From Desarmillaria ectypa (Eukaryota; Basidiomycota; Agaricomycetes; Agaricales; Physalacriaceae): 64,000 nt of DNA. This document shows positions 62,001 through 64,000 of the stretch, piece after piece; within the stretch, counting starts at the first letter, position 1, and every line of letters starts with the position of its first letter. Made by a program: the position numbers and the translations under genes. A model generated the notes under the pieces. That model was given only the letters and a program-made list of their open reading frames with translations. It did no database searches and was not told the DNA's origin. The stretch spans positions 1 through 64,000 of the forward strand of contig JAUDYN010000005.1 in NCBI GenBank assembly GCA_030407005.1, given 5' to 3'.

Positions 62001-62699
62001 CCAAGATCTTCTCTCGGGAGGAGATCATAGGATCCAAATGGCTCCAGACGAATGATTGTTAGGTCCGAACGATGTAGTCATCCGATTGATGGGTATCGTT
62101 TTACTGGGCCAAACCGTCTTCTGCTACTTTTCTGCAGCTCTTTGTCGAACATTCTCTTTGGAACACCCAGTGCTCAGTTCCTGCGAGATCCAACGGAACT
62201 GGATTAAATGAGGTTTGCAAATCTTCACTATTCTGAAGATGTCATCTCTAAGCGATCCATTTCTCTGCCTAGAACTCTTCTCAAAGAACCGATCCCTGAA
62301 AGCCGCCTTATCCAGTAAGTGTAGCTCGTGGTCATTCCCCATCATTACTGGATTGCACAGCTTTCTGTCCCTGATCGTCCGGAATGAAGGGTCTGTCAGG
62401 ACGAACATTACACATTCAACCCGGTTGTGTCCTCTTCTGCCATGAAACGCTTTGTATTCTGGCATGAGCGAAGATCTGTTGACACGGGCGAAGGAATCGT
62501 CCACCGACCTTTCAATGACGTATGTACCTGTTCCAGTCCCACGACTCATCAACTCTGACCTGGTCCCTCAAGGGAACTCCTCTCATCATCGCTCATGTAC
62601 GAGACCCGAGGATCCCAATGGCACCTGTGCGAAGGATGCGGGATCCTCCCTCCGAGTATCGGTCATGACTCCTTGTGTATGGTATGCCTGCTTGAACGG
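59052..62699. other. Gene-poor tract upstream of laccase
   Basis: About 3.6 kb without a recognised gene. A minus-strand open frame ending at 59909 (in-frame ATG near 60145) encodes about 79 Lys/Glu-rich residues, and a plus-strand frame starts at 60384; both lack family motifs and splice partners. Pyrimidine-rich stretches are frequent. Confidence 0.45.
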
Positions 62700-62700
62700 G

Positions 62701-62707
62701 TATAAAG
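62701..62707 (+). promoter_or_regulatory. TATA box of the laccase gene
   Basis: TATAAAG, 49 bp before the laccase ATG at 62750. Confidence 0.6.
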
Positions 62708-62749
62708 GCTGCTTCATTGACGTCCTTCAATCCCCATCCTTGTCTTCTA

Positions 62750-64000
62750 ATGGCTCCCGTTTTCTCTTTTCTCTTGGGATTCGCTCTCCTTTTCATGACT
62801 ACCCCTGCTTACGCGAAGATAGGCCCTACTGGAGACCTTGTCATCGCCAACTCTGAGATTGCTCCCGACGGCTACTCGCGGGTCGCTGCATTGGCGAACG
62901 GTGTTCTGGATGGCGCGCTCATCAGTGGAAACAAGGTAAGTCTTTCACAGGTTGGTGTCTGCACGGCTTGTGCTCACCGGCTAACGTTAATAGGGCGATA
63001 TATTTCGGCTCAATGTCATGAATAATCTTTCAGACGATAGCATATTGCAGAGTACCTCCATTGTATGTGTTGCCCCCTCCTTTTTATATCTCAGCCCTCA
63101 TATTGCAATTTCAGCACTGGCACGGTCTACTTCAAAAAGGCACTAACTGGGCTGACGGGCCTGCTTTCGTGAACCAAGTAATTCTAAAATAAATTGATAC
63201 CACCCGCTATGATTGCTAATTGCGACTAGTGCCCTATAACAAAGGGAGATTCGTTCCTCTACACCTTCGATTCCACCGATCAGGCGGGGACATTCTGGTA
63301 CCACTCTCATTTATGTGAGAGCTCGTACATTTTGCTATATGAGGTGAATACTAAGATAGCTGTACTCTCCAGCTACCCAGTACTGCGATGGTCTTCGAGG
63401 GCCCTTTGTTATATATGACCCGAATGACCCACATGCCGATTTATACGATATCGATGATGGTCAGTCGCCGCATGCATAGTTCCTTCCAATCCACACTGAA
63501 ACGCTTTCACAGAGTCCACTATCTTGACACTCTCAGACTGGTATCATACTCCAGCCAAGGAACTGAAATTCCCGTACGCGCATTATCCAAAGACGAATTA
63601 ATAACTTTTTCAAACGTGCTTACAGGACACCAGACTCGACATTGATCAACGGTTTAGGACGGTGATTCATCGCGCTTGCTTGCTCAAGTGTTATCTTACT
63701 CACATGACCTGCAGATGGAGCAAAGATCCCACATCTGACTTGGCTATTATCACCGTTGAGCAAGGGAAACGGTCAGCCTTCCAGTAAAATTCGACATACT
63801 TCATCACTCATTGGACTCTTCAGATACCGCTTCCGTATGATTGATATGGCTTGTGATGCAGCTTTCACTTTCGCAATCGAGGGTCATACTATGTTCGTAC
63901 CCTTCCTCTATCTTGTCAGCGATTTAATTGACAGTTTGCCGACCAGGACAATTATCGAAGTGGATGGTGTCAACCACCAACCATATATTGTCGATCAAAT
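62750..64000 (+). CDS. Laccase (multicopper oxidase), 5' part
   Basis: Secreted phenol oxidase reducing O2 to water. Exons so far: 62750-62935, 62994-63062, 63115-63177, 63230-63314, 63373-63459, 63514-63573, 63626-63661, 63715-63771, 63824-63892, 63947-64000 (continues past the window). A signal peptide ([18 protein letters not shown]) is followed by [21 protein letters not shown]. Copper motif L1 begins [16 protein letters not shown] and motif L2 includes [19 protein letters not shown], with all four expected histidines. TLINGLGRW and RYRFRMI follow as usual. All nine introns are GT-AG, 52-58 nt. No frame damage is seen in this part; motifs L3 and L4 lie outside the window. Confidence 0.95.

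Noticed and set aside
62124..62552. 142-codon minus-strand open frame upstream of laccase.
   Set aside because: No recognisable motif, composition not clearly coding, no splice partners; probably chance.
1..64000. CRISPR arrays, phage modules, bacterial operons or a secondary-metabolite core enzyme.
   Set aside because: None seen. The window is consistently eukaryotic, with spliceosomal introns throughout.

Overview
The window looks like chromosomal DNA from a wood- or litter-associated Agaricomycete (mushroom-forming basidiomycete). The evidence is the gene set (a secreted laccase, an oxalate decarboxylase, F-box-like and other basidiomycete-style proteins), the very dense 46-60 nt GT-AG introns, and Ty3/gypsy elements of agaricomycete type. 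There are no prokaryotic operons, CRISPR arrays or phage genes. All splice models were built by eye from reading frame, splice signals and remembered family conservation; no database search was run.

Left end (1 to about 15,480): a nest of retrotransposons. A complete but inactivated Ty3/gypsy element lies on the minus strand (1116-11824) with two LTRs (1608 and 1360 bp). Their length difference is exactly one 248-bp tandem duplication in one LTR. The element's frame is broken by about a dozen stops, nearly all TGA. It sits between two opposite-strand fragments of a different, chromodomain-bearing gypsy type: gag on the left, integrase C-terminus and LTRs on the right. The protease-RT-RNase H core between them is missing. 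Further LTR pieces and unidentified repeat-like DNA follow to about 15.5 kb.

Middle (15.5-52.5 kb): ordinary genes, mostly compact. In order: a TPR protein, an F-box-like protein, a gene-poor tract with a decayed phytanoyl-CoA dioxygenase-like gene, the RNase P/MRP subunit POP5 divergent from a DUF4139 protein, a formamidase split into 25 exons, several uncharacterised genes, a DEDD 3'-5' exonuclease-like protein, the cytochrome oxidase assembly factor COA6, a serine-rich protein, an LRR-like protein, a 1141-aa arrestin-domain protein, the tRNA-His guanylyltransferase THG1, an acidic protein, an intron-containing elongator tRNA-Met, the SAGA deubiquitinase UBP8 and a HIT-family hydrolase. POP5/DUF4139, THG1/acidic protein and UBP8/HIT are divergent pairs with short shared promoters.

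Right end (53.6-64 kb): a secreted bicupin oxalate decarboxylase (18 exons), a SAM-like/coiled-coil protein on the opposite strand, about 3.7 kb with no recognised gene, and a secreted laccase cut off by the window end. Oxalate turnover and laccase chemistry both belong to extracellular plant-biomass decay, so their proximity fits a decay lifestyle. I found no clearly new multi-gene system. The most notable items are the 6-nt microexon and intron density of the formamidase gene, likely GC-AG introns in POP5 and THG1, and the uniform CGA-to-TGA style decay of the retrotransposon.
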